Positions 1-13,951 of a DNA stretch of 64,000 bases are shown here, piece after piece (within the stretch, counting starts at the first letter, position 1; each line of letters begins with the position of its first letter). The stretch covers positions 7,841,942 to 7,905,941 of the forward strand of contig NC_063063.1 of assembly GCF_018812025.1 (NCBI RefSeq), read 5' to 3'. A program made the translations under genes and the position numbers. The DNA comes from Megalobrama amblycephala (lineage: Eukaryota > Chordata > Actinopteri > Cypriniformes > Xenocyprididae). The notes under the pieces are model-generated. The model did no database searches. It saw only the letters and a list, made by a program, of their open reading frames with translations, and was not told the origin of the DNA.

Positions 1-719
1 CTAGGCGGTGGGATGGAGTGACTGGGGCTGGACCAAAGACTATAGATATAGAAAGACAGTTCACTCTTATTACTTATGAATGGCAGAAACTTCAACGCAC
101 CATATGGTGGAAAGCATTCCACCTTCTAAGCAAAAGAGCCAATCTCTGATTGCAAAAGTCATTGCGTTATGGAAGCTCCCCTTAGAAGCTCCGGTTCCCA
201 TAGAAACCTGAGACTCGCACTTGGGACTGCACATGCGCACTGGCGCATCTAGCCTGAAAAATAAGCTTTTAACACTATCTGAGCATGAGAAACCACATTT
301 ATGGGACAGTTCATGTCAGATTTTGTTGCTGTTTTGTAATATGTAATTTAATTGTGAGTTCGGCAAGCAGTTTTTGAGAAGTCAGAATTCCCAAATTCAA
401 GTAGATAAGACTTGGTCTTGGATGCCTGAAATAGCGGCACCAAGGCATTGCAAATATGGCTGCTGAGTGAACAGACTTTCCTTGAAAGGGACTTTGGTAG
501 AGCGCAGTCTCAAAGATACCTCCCTGCCTGCTAAGGGTGATGGGGTGTGTGATGAGAAGCAGGACGGGGCCAAGAGTTGTGGGAATGGAGCAAGGCCAGT
601 GGCAAGATTAATGCCGCGAGGGCTTCCGCTTTACTTTTGCTTTGTTGTTTTGCTCCTTCTTCCCTGAACTGTTCAAATTGGTGAAGCGAATTTGCCACAA
701 TGACCAACAGAAAGCTTCT
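1..719. repeat. Interspersed repeat-like sequence, no gene seen
   Basis: No exon of crym or any other recognisable coding segment is visible on either strand. The first ~300 bases have the look of a dispersed fish repeat, and the rest is unremarkable AT-rich sequence with short chance reading frames. Judged by eye only; the family is not named. Confidence 0.4.
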
Positions 720-1258
720 TGGTTTGAAACCCATCTAGGAAAATCTCTCTCTATGACCCTGGCCACTGTGCTGTAACTCAGTTTCATGGCGTTTCATGGC
801 GTCTTTTTATAGCCTAGGCCATCTTTGTGGAAAGCAACAATTCTAATTCTCAAATCCTCAGAGAGTTCTTTGCCATGAGGTGCCATGTTGAACATCCAGT
901 GATCAGTATGAGAGAATTGTACTCAAAGCACCAAATTTTAACTGCTCTAATACAAGATCAACACATTTGTATGGTCCTGTCAAGCAGACAAAAACATGAA
1001 TAGGACATGTGGCTTTGCATGGTTAAAAGTTGTACATCAGTTATCACTTAGGGTGTACTCACTTTTGTTGCCAGCTATTTTGACAATAATGGCTGTATGT
1101 TAAGTTTTCAGAGGACAGTAAATCTATACTGCTATACAAGCATTGTCTACTCTAAAATATATCCAAGTTTCATTTCTATAGTATTGTCCCTTGAGAATAT
1201 ATAATAAAATGGTTGCTGAAATGTGAGGGGTGTACTCACTTTTGTGAGATACTGTATA
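720..1258. mobile_element. Tc1/mariner-like element, 3' remnant
   Basis: The right end carries the sequence GGGGTGTACTCACTTTTGTG followed by AGATACTGTA, and a second GGTGTACTCACTTTTGTTGC lies at about 1050. Both are hallmarks of a widespread fish Tc1-like family. The upstream part (from ~850) matches the degenerate 3' body of the same family, including AGAGTTCTTTGCCATGAGG. No intact transposase frame is present and the 5' end is missing or unrecognisable, so this is a dead fragment. It sits in intron 5 of crym, between the last visible exon and the left window edge. Confidence 0.65.
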
Positions 1259-1262
1259 TTCA

Positions 1263-3451
<2,189 letters not shown>

Positions 3452-4016
3452 TGCTGTTTCACACGTCTGTCTTGCTATCAAAAACTTCTCGGTTTGTTTT
3501 GGACTTTAGTTCTTCAGTCACGTGGCTCGTTCGAGTCCAGCTCGCGTTTTTCATCTTGTATCAAAATAAAAATAATAAAAACCTCTTCATACAAAACAAA
3601 ATCTGAATTGCTACATTAAACGTTTATGTAAACTAGTATGCAAAAAATCCACAAACTAATACCTCCACAGAACACGTGACGTCACAACTGGTTTGTGAAT
3701 AGCAGCTCACTTGGTCATTTTCGGACCCTATAGTCCAAAGTTATGTAACGAAAATATAAAAACAATATAAATAGTTTCTTTTTTGTTAACCACATTACTT
3801 AATGTACATCGAAATTAAACTGAGTCTTGGTCTTTTTTCCAAATAACCCCAATGAAATGCACAAAAAAGTAAAAATGACAAAACCCTCTGACAATTAACC
3901 TAAGATGTTTTATTTGTTCTTCAAATCTCAATTTCACTACAGTGAATTCTAGCGTTTAATAAACAATTAAAATGCAATATTCACCTATACATGTGTGCAT
4001 CTGACAATATTTATTA
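3452..4016. other. crym upstream region
   Basis: This segment lies 5' of the crym start. It holds the presumed 5' UTR and promoter (no TATA box recognised). Bases 3600-4016 are AT-rich with nothing else identifiable. Confidence 0.4.
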
Positions 4017-5738
4017 GGGCCCAAGCGAAAATTCGCGCAGGGCCCTCTTGTTTTTCTAAGGATTATTATTATTATTTTTTTATTTTTTTTTATTTTTTTT
4101 TTTTTATTTTTTTTCCGTCTTCCGGGGCTTTTTGGGGGCCTTAACATGCTCAAAAACTCTTGAAAATTGGCACACACATTGGAATCCGCGGCCAACAGGG
4201 CCGGGCAGAAGCTGGTACCCGGGCGTGGCAGGGGGGCTCAACAGCGCCCCCTTGAAAAAGGTCTGAAAATTTGGTCCATATATTAAACACGCTTGCACGT
4301 ATTAGTCTGAAACTCGGTACACATATAGACCTCATCGGGCCGAACAACTTTCGTGCTCTAAGTTAAACGTCACGCCAACAGGAAGTCAGCTATTAAGGGT
4401 TGTTTGAAAAACGCATGCTCTGGAATTTGATATACTCCTCCTAGACGATTAATCCGATCGCCACCAAACTCGGTCAGCATGAAGTCAAGACACTGATGAT
4501 TAAAAATTGCCAGGGGATTTTTGATATCTCGAACGGTTTGTCCGTGGCGAGGCAACGAATTTATGGCGAGAAAAAGGAAACAGGAAATGTGTTATAACGT
4601 CTGCATACATATATTGATCTTTATGAAACTTCACAAGTGTGTTCGTTATAGGAGTCTGATCACATGTATGTGACTATTGTGAGTCAAAGTTATAGCGCCA
4701 CCAACTGGCAGCAGGAAGTGTATCACTTTTTGAAATGTTTTGAGATCACCCTCTTATTTTTACCTGATTTGCTTCAAACTTCATCAGTGTAATGTCAATA
4801 CACAGCAGATGTAGACCTATGACAGGATTTTTGATATTTGAAATATTGTTGCCATGGCAACAGGTCAAACTGTAATAATATTCTTGAGTGTTTTTGAGGC
4901 TCTTAACATGCTTCAAATTGCATGAAACTCGACACACACATCAATATTGTCAACCAGTAGACTTGGACAAAGCCATAGAAATGGGCGTGGTGGAGGGGCT
5001 CAGTAGCGCCACCTTTTGACAAAAGTGGGGGGGTTTGTTTTTCCTACAGTCACCAAACTTGGTACACATATTGTTCTCATCAAGCCGGACAATTTTCTAA
5101 TTTACATTCATTAGCTCCGACCAACAGGAAGTCAGCTATTTTGGTTTGAATGTTAATTTTTTGAAAAAACAGGCTATGAATTTTATACTACTGCTCCTAC
5201 AGGGTTTATCCAATTTACACCAAGCTTTTTTTAACTTGTTGCTAACACATTGAAGTTGTTTAATTGCAAACGGATTTTGGATATCTCAAACGGTTTGGCC
5301 GTGGCGAGGCAACGAATTTATGGCAAGAAAAGGGAAACAAAGTGTTATAACTTCTGCATACATTAATTGATTTTGATGAAACTTCGGCTTAGTCTTCGTT
5401 GTACAAGGCTGATCACATGGATGTGACTATTGTGATTCAAAGTCATAGCGCCACCAACTGGAAGCAGAAAATGTGTCACTTTCAGCATACATTGAGATCA
5501 CCCTCTTATTTTTACCTGATTTGCTTCAAAATTCATCAGAATAATGTTAAAACTTGGCACATGTAATCCTTTGAAAATGGGCAGGGAGGAGGGGCTCTAT
5601 AGTGGCACCTTGTAGTGCAGTAAATGTGGAGTGAATTTGACATAGTCCTTTGATGTTTAACCGTTTTAAGTGCCTATTGCCCGCTGTGCACAGTTGCCCT
5701 GAAGCCACCGGGGTGGCGGTGCCACCGGGCTTGGGCCC
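4017..5738. mobile_element. Interspersed repeat with GGGCCCAAGC terminal inverted repeats
   Basis: The left end reads GGGCCCAAGCG at 4017 and the right end reads GCTTGGGCCC at 5729-5738, exact inverted copies of each other. The interior contains internally repeated units: the pair GGAAGTCAGCTATT at ~4381 and ~5128, and GCCGTGGCGAGGCAACGAAT or a close variant at ~4541 and ~5298. It has no coding capacity I can recognise. Repeats of this type, beginning with GGGCCC and rich in AGCGCCACC segments, are very common in fish. Superfamily not assigned. Confidence 0.7.
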
Positions 5739-5805
5739 GCCATCGCTGCTCGCAGCTATATTTGTATTTTTATATTCCCTATACTATGGAGAGGGAAAAA
5801 AAATT

Positions 5806-6000
5806 ATATATTAGTGCTGTCAATTAAAAAATGAACTAGATTAATCACAATTTTTTGTGATTAATTGCAATTAAAAACAAGTTTTTATACGTTTTTTTAT
5901 TTTCTGTGTGTCATGTGTGACAGGACATTGCATAACATCAGAAAAATAGAAGACCATATTCTATTTTAAAAACACCATTGTTTTTTTTAAATGTTAGAAG
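5806..6000. repeat. AT-rich interspersed repeat fragment (AATTAATC-type)
   Basis: Bases 5814-5880 contain self-complementary GATTAATCACAA and TTGTGATTAATTGC segments typical of a dispersed vertebrate DNA-repeat end. No gene is present. Confidence 0.4.
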
Positions 6001-6062
6001 CATTTGATCAATGTTCATACTGCACAAACAACCAAACAAACGTCATTTCGTTTTAACCGAAC

Positions 6063-6068
6063 TTTATT
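6063..6068 (-). terminator. snu13 candidate polyadenylation signal
   Basis: AATAAA on the minus strand about 130 bases past the snu13 stop codon. A poly-T run lies between stop and signal on the transcript strand. Confidence 0.5.
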
Positions 6069-6198
6069 TCGGCTGTCAGAAACTCAACATTGTTTGATTT
6101 TAGCATACAAGAAAAAAAAAAACCTTAAGGATTGTACAAAGAGATCATTGTTTAAAAAAAAAAAAAAAAAAAAAAACCTGAAAACAAAAGGTATGAGC

Positions 6199-7809
6199 TC
6201 AAACTAGGAGTCTTTCAATAGCCATCTGCACAGACTGAATCTGAGGTTTCAGCTGCGATCCCTCTTTGATGGTGACTGATGTGGCAATGACAGGTCTTGA
6301 CACTCCACATGCACGTCCAAGAGCTTGTTTAGAGCGCACAAACACATACGGCACGTTCTTATCCTCACACAGCAGCGGCAGGTGCAGAATGATCTCTAGA
6401 GGTTCAGCATCAGCCGCCATGACAATGAACTCCGAAATCCCACGGTTAAGAGTTTTAGTGGCTGTGGAAGACAACGAAAATCAGAGCAGGCAAAAGTAAC
6501 ATTCCTAATAGGTAGATAATTAGCTGATCTTATATTATATTACTTAATATTTAATAATTTACCCATTTCACTGAAGTGTGTAAATTTTATTTGGTTATTG
6601 GAGTTTTTTTTTTCTCCTCCCATTCTGACTTGACACCAAAGAGCTTGAAAGTGCAAGTTTTTTGTATCGTTGTATCAATACACTAACAAAAGACAAGCAA
6701 ATCACTCATTCAAACTTTGGTTATTAGCAGGAGCTTGATCACTTGTATTTTTGATAATGTGCAATAAGTAATAGACAATGTAAATGCAACAAATGTATTA
6801 ACTATAATCTACATATAATACATTAAATATAAAGAATCTAAGAAGTATGTTCTTTTGTTAATGTATAGTGCTTGTTTTGTGTTATTTGGTAGGGAATGGC
6901 AAATTAGGTCAATTAAAGAGATGGTTCTCACTGCAGAACACAAGATCTAGGGGGTGGGGTTGGATATGGCGCAATTGATAGGCGGCGACTCACATGTCCC
7001 GGAGCCTTGGTTAAAATTGCAGTTTTCTCAAGATTTACAAATAGTTGGAAACATTTGGGATATTTTAAGTACTCAAGAGAACAAAATATATAAACACTGG
7101 CCCAGTGGTTTTTGTATATTTTACTGATTTCTACAAATCTTACATATTGCACCTTTAAATATTCCCCTTTTTGTATTTTAAACGCTTAAGTATTAAAATG
7201 TATTAATCTACATTATAAAACTGACCCGAGATCAGTTAAAACAATTAGACACTAGACAATTAGACACTTGTCCCAGACCAACGCCATCCACCGGCGAACC
7301 ATCGGAAATATTCAAGGTTCAAAACAGTACGAGGTAATGAAGGATAATTTGGAAGTACTAATTCGAGAAATAAAATCGCTGCGAAGCTTCATGAAGAGTT
7401 TCGAAAGCGTCCATCACTAGCAGACAATGATGCAAGATTATTTCATCATGGATATTGTTAATGGTCCTAATGGAGAAACCATTCATCATGTTGAGGAACT
7501 TTACCTTCATTGGCCCCTTTTCTCAGCTGTTTGTAGTTGGACGCCTGCTGCACCAGGTCCAGAATGGTTTTGGAGAGCGTGGAGTCTGCCAGAGGATAGG
7601 CTTTCGGATTCACTTCAGCTTCAGTCTGTGTGAAGATGGACAGACAAGAGCAAAGAGTTATTAGCAAGACACCCGACTACATTAAGTTAACACAGCCACT
7701 AAAAAACATAACGCAATATAAGATTCGGTGTATGAACACACTTTTAAACAGTTAATGTAGTGACCCAACATGAGAAATAGTAAGAAGCCCCACACGTGAT
7801 ACTCACCAT
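6199..7809 (-). CDS. snu13b: SNU13 / NHP2L1 15.5-kDa RNA-binding protein
   Basis: L7Ae-family kink-turn RNA-binding protein that nucleates the U4 snRNP (spliceosome) and box C/D snoRNPs; nuclear/nucleolar. Coding exons on the minus strand: 7807-7809 (ATG only), 7505-7625 and 6199-6461. They sum to 387 bases = 128 residues plus stop, exactly the human length. Protein landmarks: [79 protein letters not shown] and the C-terminus ERLLV. Splice sites are canonical: ATG|GTGAGT, the acceptor CACACAG|ACTGAAG, GAAG|GTAAAG and CCACAG|CC. It stands head-to-head with uqcrc2. The paralogue letter b is a guess; teleosts commonly carry two snu13 copies. Confidence 0.95.
6900..7165. repeat. MITE-like interspersed repeat in snu13 intron 2
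   Basis: The segment from GATGGTTCTCACTGCAG to TTGCACCTTTAAA has the terminal style of TTAA-flanked fish MITEs. No function is visible. Boundaries are approximate. Confidence 0.4.
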
Positions 7810-8359
7810 CGTGTTTGTTGTGTTTTAGCCGATGTTTAACGTAAATACACACGGGTCCTCTCGGCAATAGCTTCACGGAGGACAGTACTATTTAACTAAA
7901 CAGAAAAGTCGAGAATTTAGCAAATAAACAACAGAAGTCGCTTTAATGACTAGAGATCTTCACTAGAAGCGCGACTCGCAACCAATAGACTGTGCTCGCA
8001 ACACGTGTTTGTGATAGACACACTGCGCATGCGCACAATTCAAACTACTTCCTGTAGTTTTTTTTTTTACATGTCATATTAAAGTCATGGCGTATGTAAT
8101 ATTAAACATCATAATAATATTTAAAAAATGATTATAATAAATTATTTTAAAAGAACTAAGATTTTTCACATCTATTTTCAGATATGTACTGCGTACGCTA
8201 TGCAAACGGAAGTAGTCACTACTCCGAGTCGCCTGTGTGGCAGTATGCACTTGCGCTTTATTTTGGTTTCGACGTAAAGAAGCAGAGAGTGAAGGATTTT
8301 GGGTAGGACATCCTTAGGTCAGCCATATTGCTGTGGTCTATCTGAAGGAGAGAGAGAAG
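7810..8359. promoter_or_regulatory. Divergent snu13 / uqcrc2 promoter region
   Basis: The two start codons lie ~550 bases apart on opposite strands with no other gene between, so the 5' UTRs and both promoters must fall here. Motifs seen: a perfect NRF-1 palindrome TGCGCATGCGCA at 8024-8035; ETS/GABP-type cores at 8047-8054 (ACTTCCTG) and 8207-8213 (CGGAAGT); an E-box-like ACACGTGT at ~8001; and a YY1-like GCCATATTG at ~8322 near the presumed uqcrc2 start site. NRF-1 and GABP are known regulators of nuclear respiratory-chain genes. Activity is inferred, not shown. Confidence 0.6.
8024..8035. promoter_or_regulatory. NRF-1 binding-site palindrome
   Basis: TGCGCATGCGCA matches the NRF-1 consensus on both strands and sits roughly midway between the divergent snu13 and uqcrc2 genes. 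Confidence 0.65.
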
Positions 8360-8726
8360 ATGAGGGGGATCCGGGGAATAAGCCAGTTACCGGTGAGACA
8401 TTGATTAACGGGGTTAACGATGACTATCAGAGGCTCTGCTGCATAGTTTTGTGTCTTGTTTTGTGCAGGCGGTCCAGATAAGACAGACGCTGGCCTTGGT
8501 TCTCAAGATGAGAGATAACGATACAGTTGTCAGTTCTTCTCTCAACATGTCAATTTATTAACGAATTGGTTTAAATTCATTTATGTAGAGCAGCGGCTTT
8601 CAGTCTTTTGAATGCAACAGAACCACATCCTAAAAGCCTTATATCTATATAGTTGTTTGTATTAAAGACCAAAGATGATTTTTATACTCACTATAGTACT
8701 GTACTGTTCAATGTATGGCTTTTTAG

Positions 8727-8800
<74 letters not shown>

Positions 8801-8953
8801 ATTTCCATGGGCCCTTATACACTGATTTCCTGATGACAGCACTTTCAGGTCAGCAGTACTACAGCAGGATAAAAATACAACAGAATAAAAATTTAGTGAG
8901 AAAAGTTTACTTATCTTATTTGTCGTGCGATTCATTAAACTTTGTTGCCCCTA

Positions 8954-8988
<35 letters not shown>

Positions 8989-11900
8989 TACCAGTCAAAA
9001 GTTTGGAAACATTACTATTTTTAATGTTTTTGAACGAAGTCTCTTATTCTTATTAAGGCTGCATTTATTTCATAATAAATACAGAAAAAAACAATAATAT
9101 TGTGAAATATTATTACAATTTAAAATTATGGTTTTCTGTTTCAATATACTTTAAAATATAATTTATTTCTGTGATGCAAAGCTGAATTTTCAGCATCGTT
9201 ACTCCAGTCTTCAGTGTCACATGATCCTTCAGAAATCATTTAATACGCTGATTTATTATCAATGTTGGAAATCTAACACAAATAGAAATCTTTTGTAACA
9301 ATATACACTACCGTTCAAGTTTGGGGTCTTTCTTTTTTTTTTTTGTTGAAATAAATTAATACTTTTATTCAGCACGGATGTGTTAAATTGATAAAAGTGA
9401 TAGTAAAGATTTATATTGTTAGAAAAGATTTATATTTTGAATAAATGCTGTTCTTTTTAACCTTTTATTCATCAATGAATCCTGAAAAAAATATCACAGG
9501 TTCCAAAAAAGTATTAAGCAAAATAACTTTCTTTTTTTTTTAACATTGATAATAACTGAGTATCAAAGTCATCATATTAGAATGATTTCTGAAGGATCAT
9601 GTGACACTGAAGACTGGAGTAATGATGCTGAAAATTCAGCTTTGCATCACAGAAATAAATTATATTTTAAAGTATATTAAAACAGAAAACCATAATTTCA
9701 AATTGTAATAATATTTCACAATATTATTGTTTTTTCAGTATTTATTTAACTAAATGCAGCCTTAATGAGCATAAGAGACTTCGTTTTTATAGGGTGATAA
9801 GAGGAAGGAGTAGCAACATTATGATGATAATTTAACTTCTTACCTCTATTAGATGAGACCATTACTTTATACAGCTTAAAATGTTTAATTGCATATTTCT
9901 GGTGTCATTATGACTGTTATGAAACCTGGGTTTAGTAGCCATCCCATGCCTCGCACTTCCCCTCTTTATTCTACTCTTTTTGCACACATTCTTTCTTCAG
10001 AGGCGTGATGTCTTTTCTGATTTTCAGAGGAGGCTTTATGCCGCCCAGGCTGCCCGTAAGGTGGAGGTTGCGGCAGCCGCGGAGCCACTAAAGTTTCTGC
10101 CGCAGGAAGTGCAGGTCAGTGGATGATGATATGTCTCTCTTTCCACAGAGACGCTTCTATGCGGCCACTCAAAGGGACCAGCCCTTGACTGTGCCTCTGT
10201 CGGGGGTCAAGGTCTCGGCAGGTGCCCCTCACACGTACCAGGATGTTCATGTATGTGTGGGTGCTGGGGAGGGTTTCTGCTCTGACTACGAATTAGAATT
10301 TGAATTAAATTTGCGGTGCCCATGGTGAATTGAAATTTGCACTGCAATCCCAGAAAGATGTTCATTAGAGCAATGCAAGTTTTGTGATTAAACTAAACTA
10401 TTAATTCAATTCAAAAAGTTTTTTTAACTAATTATGCTTATTTATTCCCTGAAATGCACAATACAACTTTTTTTAAACCGAGCAGATATGTTCAAAAGAA
10501 ATTTTAGTTTTTTTTTGGTCATATTGTTTTCAGGTAACTTTATAAAAATAAATATTGACATCAATATTTTAACACATTGATTGCATAATATATTGAGCTA
10601 TATAGGTACACTAATATTAAACATATTAGATAATTTCATAGTCCATTAATTCTGTGAATGTTTTTCTGTAAATGAGGATTAAGTATTAATTTACATTTTA
10701 ATTAATTAATTATTAATTGAATAAATATTATAAAATATATGTGAATTATATCTCTATATACAGCATTTCCAATGTTATTAGATGATTATTAATATATATT
10801 TTTTTTCTAGATTCCTATGTTGTGTGTTTGATCACGTTTATGGGTAATTTAAACCTGAGAAATTAAATTATTCCTTATTTCACATTCCTTAAAAAAACAT
10901 CCGTGCAATTTGGATTTTTTATAAGTATTATTGTTATTTGTGTGTTTATAGAGGAATATTGAATTAAATTGAAAAACTGAACATTTCAACAATTTTCTTA
11001 GCCATATTTTTCCCGATACTGCAAAACATACTGTGATACGATTACAATTTAATAAGAAGTAGAGCCCTGCAATTAATATATTGATATTATGTGACTATTT
11101 TTACACAATAGTTACATTTTAATGAACTCATATATACAACCAAAATATAACATGAACATTTAAACTCCCTGAAAATGGCAAATTCTGTATCTTAGTTGGA
11201 ACATCCATAAAAAACACATACACCAGTTGTTTTAATAATACCTTGACAAAGGCTTTTTGCCTGAAACGTTGGTAAATAAACTATTCGCAAGTTGAGTGTG
11301 CGGTCATATTTTTTATACACATTTAATAATATAGAAAACAAAAGCTTTGCAATGAGATGAGAAATGACAACAGTCAAGAAAGTCTTTCCGTCACCTGTGC
11401 TTTAAATCTAGTATCCCCATTAGGACACAACAAAATGAGGTCCTCCAACTGTTGAAAATATACATGTATACATGAAAATAAAAAAAGAGTTTACAAAAAT
11501 GTTGTTAAAACTTAGTGACAATTTGACATATTTTTTATAAGTCAAACAAAATAGTGTGACATCAATCAATGAAATCAGTACACTTCTACAACTTAGCTGA
11601 ATCAGTTTGTCGAGATAACGTGTTAATGTTTAGCCTAACTTGAAAATGCCAAAACAATGATATGAGTAAGAAATTGGTACAAATTGGAAGGTGTAAATGC
11701 ACTCATTCTTTTCCCCATTCCAGGTGACAAAATTGCCCAGTGGGCTAGTGATTGCTTCCTTGGAAAACTATTCTCCTGCTTCTCGGATTGGTGTGCTCGT
11801 CAGGAGCCGGAAGCCGATATGAGGCGATTGACAACCTCGGTGTCACACACATGCTTCGTTTGGCTGCCTCTCTGGTATACATCGATCATGACTCTGTTTG

Positions 11901-12895
11901 ACAGCCGTACTGCTAGTGTACAGTGACTCTTGTTAGCATTCACTTCTCTATACTGCTGATTCCAGACAACCAAGGGAGCATCTGCCTTCAGGATCTGCCG
12001 TGGTGTTGAGGCTGTAGGGGGAAGCTTGAGGTCAGTTTAATAATGTCACAGAACACCGTCTCCTGAACTTCTTTTATGTATAAAATATGTGGCATAATAT
12101 AGTGGTTCTCAACTGGTTTCGCTTCAGGATCCAGGTTTACCTTCTGTTTTTTGCCCTTTTGCTGTTCAAGACCATATCAGACCACCCACTTTTGGTTTGC
12201 AAGCCAGCATTTGAGAACAACTAGCATATTATATATGGTGCATTATTATGCACAAAGCATATCTGTTATGGTATATTTTGTGAGTAAATGTATATAATAT
12301 TTTTTTTATGTGCAGTGTGTCAAGCTCCAGGGAAAACATGGTGTACACCGTAGACTGCCTGAGAGATCATATGTGAGTTGTACACACGATTAGTTTGTCT
12401 GATAATGTGTAAAGATTAGTGTTTCACTGGAAACATGTTGTCTGTGTGTCCTCTCACAGTGACACTGTAATGGAGTATCTGATCAATGTGACCACTGCAC
12501 CGGAGTTTCGTCATTGGGAAGTGTCAGACCTCACTGCCAGGGTGAAAGTGGATAAGGAACTTGCCAAGCAGACTCCACAGATTGGTATGAAGTCTTTAAC
12601 CCTCTGATGGTAACTTTAGACCTTATGAATTTTTTTAATTGTTTACTTAATTTGAATGGTGCAAAACTTGGTGACTTTTGTGGCACTTGCTATATGAACA
12701 CACTTGATGACTTAGAAAAGGCCTTAAAAAATAGTTAAACTTGAATGGGAAAAATGAAAAATAACAAGCAATTTTTTGGGGGGTACAACCTACAAATCAA
12801 CCATGATGATGGAAGTAATTTGTAGTTTTTGATAAATCTAAATGTGTATCCAAATGCAAAACCTAATAAAAGTAAGTAATTATGTCTGATTTTAT

Positions 12896-12939
<44 letters not shown>

Positions 12940-13870
12940 TACAGTCCAAAAGTTTGGAACCACTAAGATTTTTAATGTTTTTAAAAGAAGTTTCGTCTGC
13001 TCACCAAGGCTACATTTATTTAATTAAAAATACAGTAAAAACAGTAATATTGTGAAATATTATTACAATTTAAAATAACTGTTTCTATTTGAATATATTT
13101 GACAAAGTAATTTATTCCTGTGATGGCAAAGCTGAATTTTCAGCATCGTTACTCCAGTCTTCAGTGTCACATGATCCTTCAGAAATCATTCTAATATGCT
13201 GATCTGCTGCTCAAGAAACATTTAATGTGTACAATTGTACAAAATATTTGTGTACAATATTTTTTTCAGGATTATTTGATGAATAGAAAGTTCAAAAGAA
13301 CAGTGTTTATCTGAAATCTAATCTTTTGTAACATTATAAATGTCTTTACTGCCACTTTTGATTGATTTAATGCATCCTTGCTGAATAAAAGTATTCATTT
13401 CTTTAATTTCTTTTCAAAAAAATAAAAATAAAATTCTTACTGACCCCAAACTTTTGAACGGTAGTGTATAATGCTACAGAAGCTTTGTATTTCAGATAAA
13501 TGCTGTTCTTTTGAACTTTCTATTCATCAAGGAATCCTGAAAAAAAAAAAAAGTACACAACTGTTTTCAACATTGAAAATAATCATAAATGTTTATTGAG
13601 CAGCAAATCAGCATATTAGAATGATTTCTGAAGGATCATGTGACACTGAAGACTGGAGTAACGATGCTGAAAATTCACAGCTTTGCATCACAGGAATAAA
13701 TTACTTTGTCAAATATATTTAAATAGTACACAGTTATTTTAAATTGTAATAATATTTCACAATATTACTGTTTTTTACTGTATTTTTAATTAAATAAATG
13801 TAGCCTTGGTGAGCAGACGAAACTTCTTTTAAAAACATTAAAAATCTTAGTGGTTCCAAACTTTTGGACT

Positions 13871-13951
<81 letters not shown>

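Noticed and set aside
8299..8481. 60-codon frame around the uqcrc2 start
   Set aside because: Different frame from the MRGIRGIS start and runs through the exon 1 donor; at most an upstream ORF, with no support.
8727..8800. Regular repeat array that might be read as structured (CRISPR-like)
   Set aside because: Pure tetranucleotide microsatellite without spacers, in a eukaryotic intron.
10115..10148. 34-base intron joining uqcrc2 exons 2a and 2b
   Set aside because: Too short for vertebrate splicing, and including both exons would place two RR-F/L-Y processing regions in one protein.
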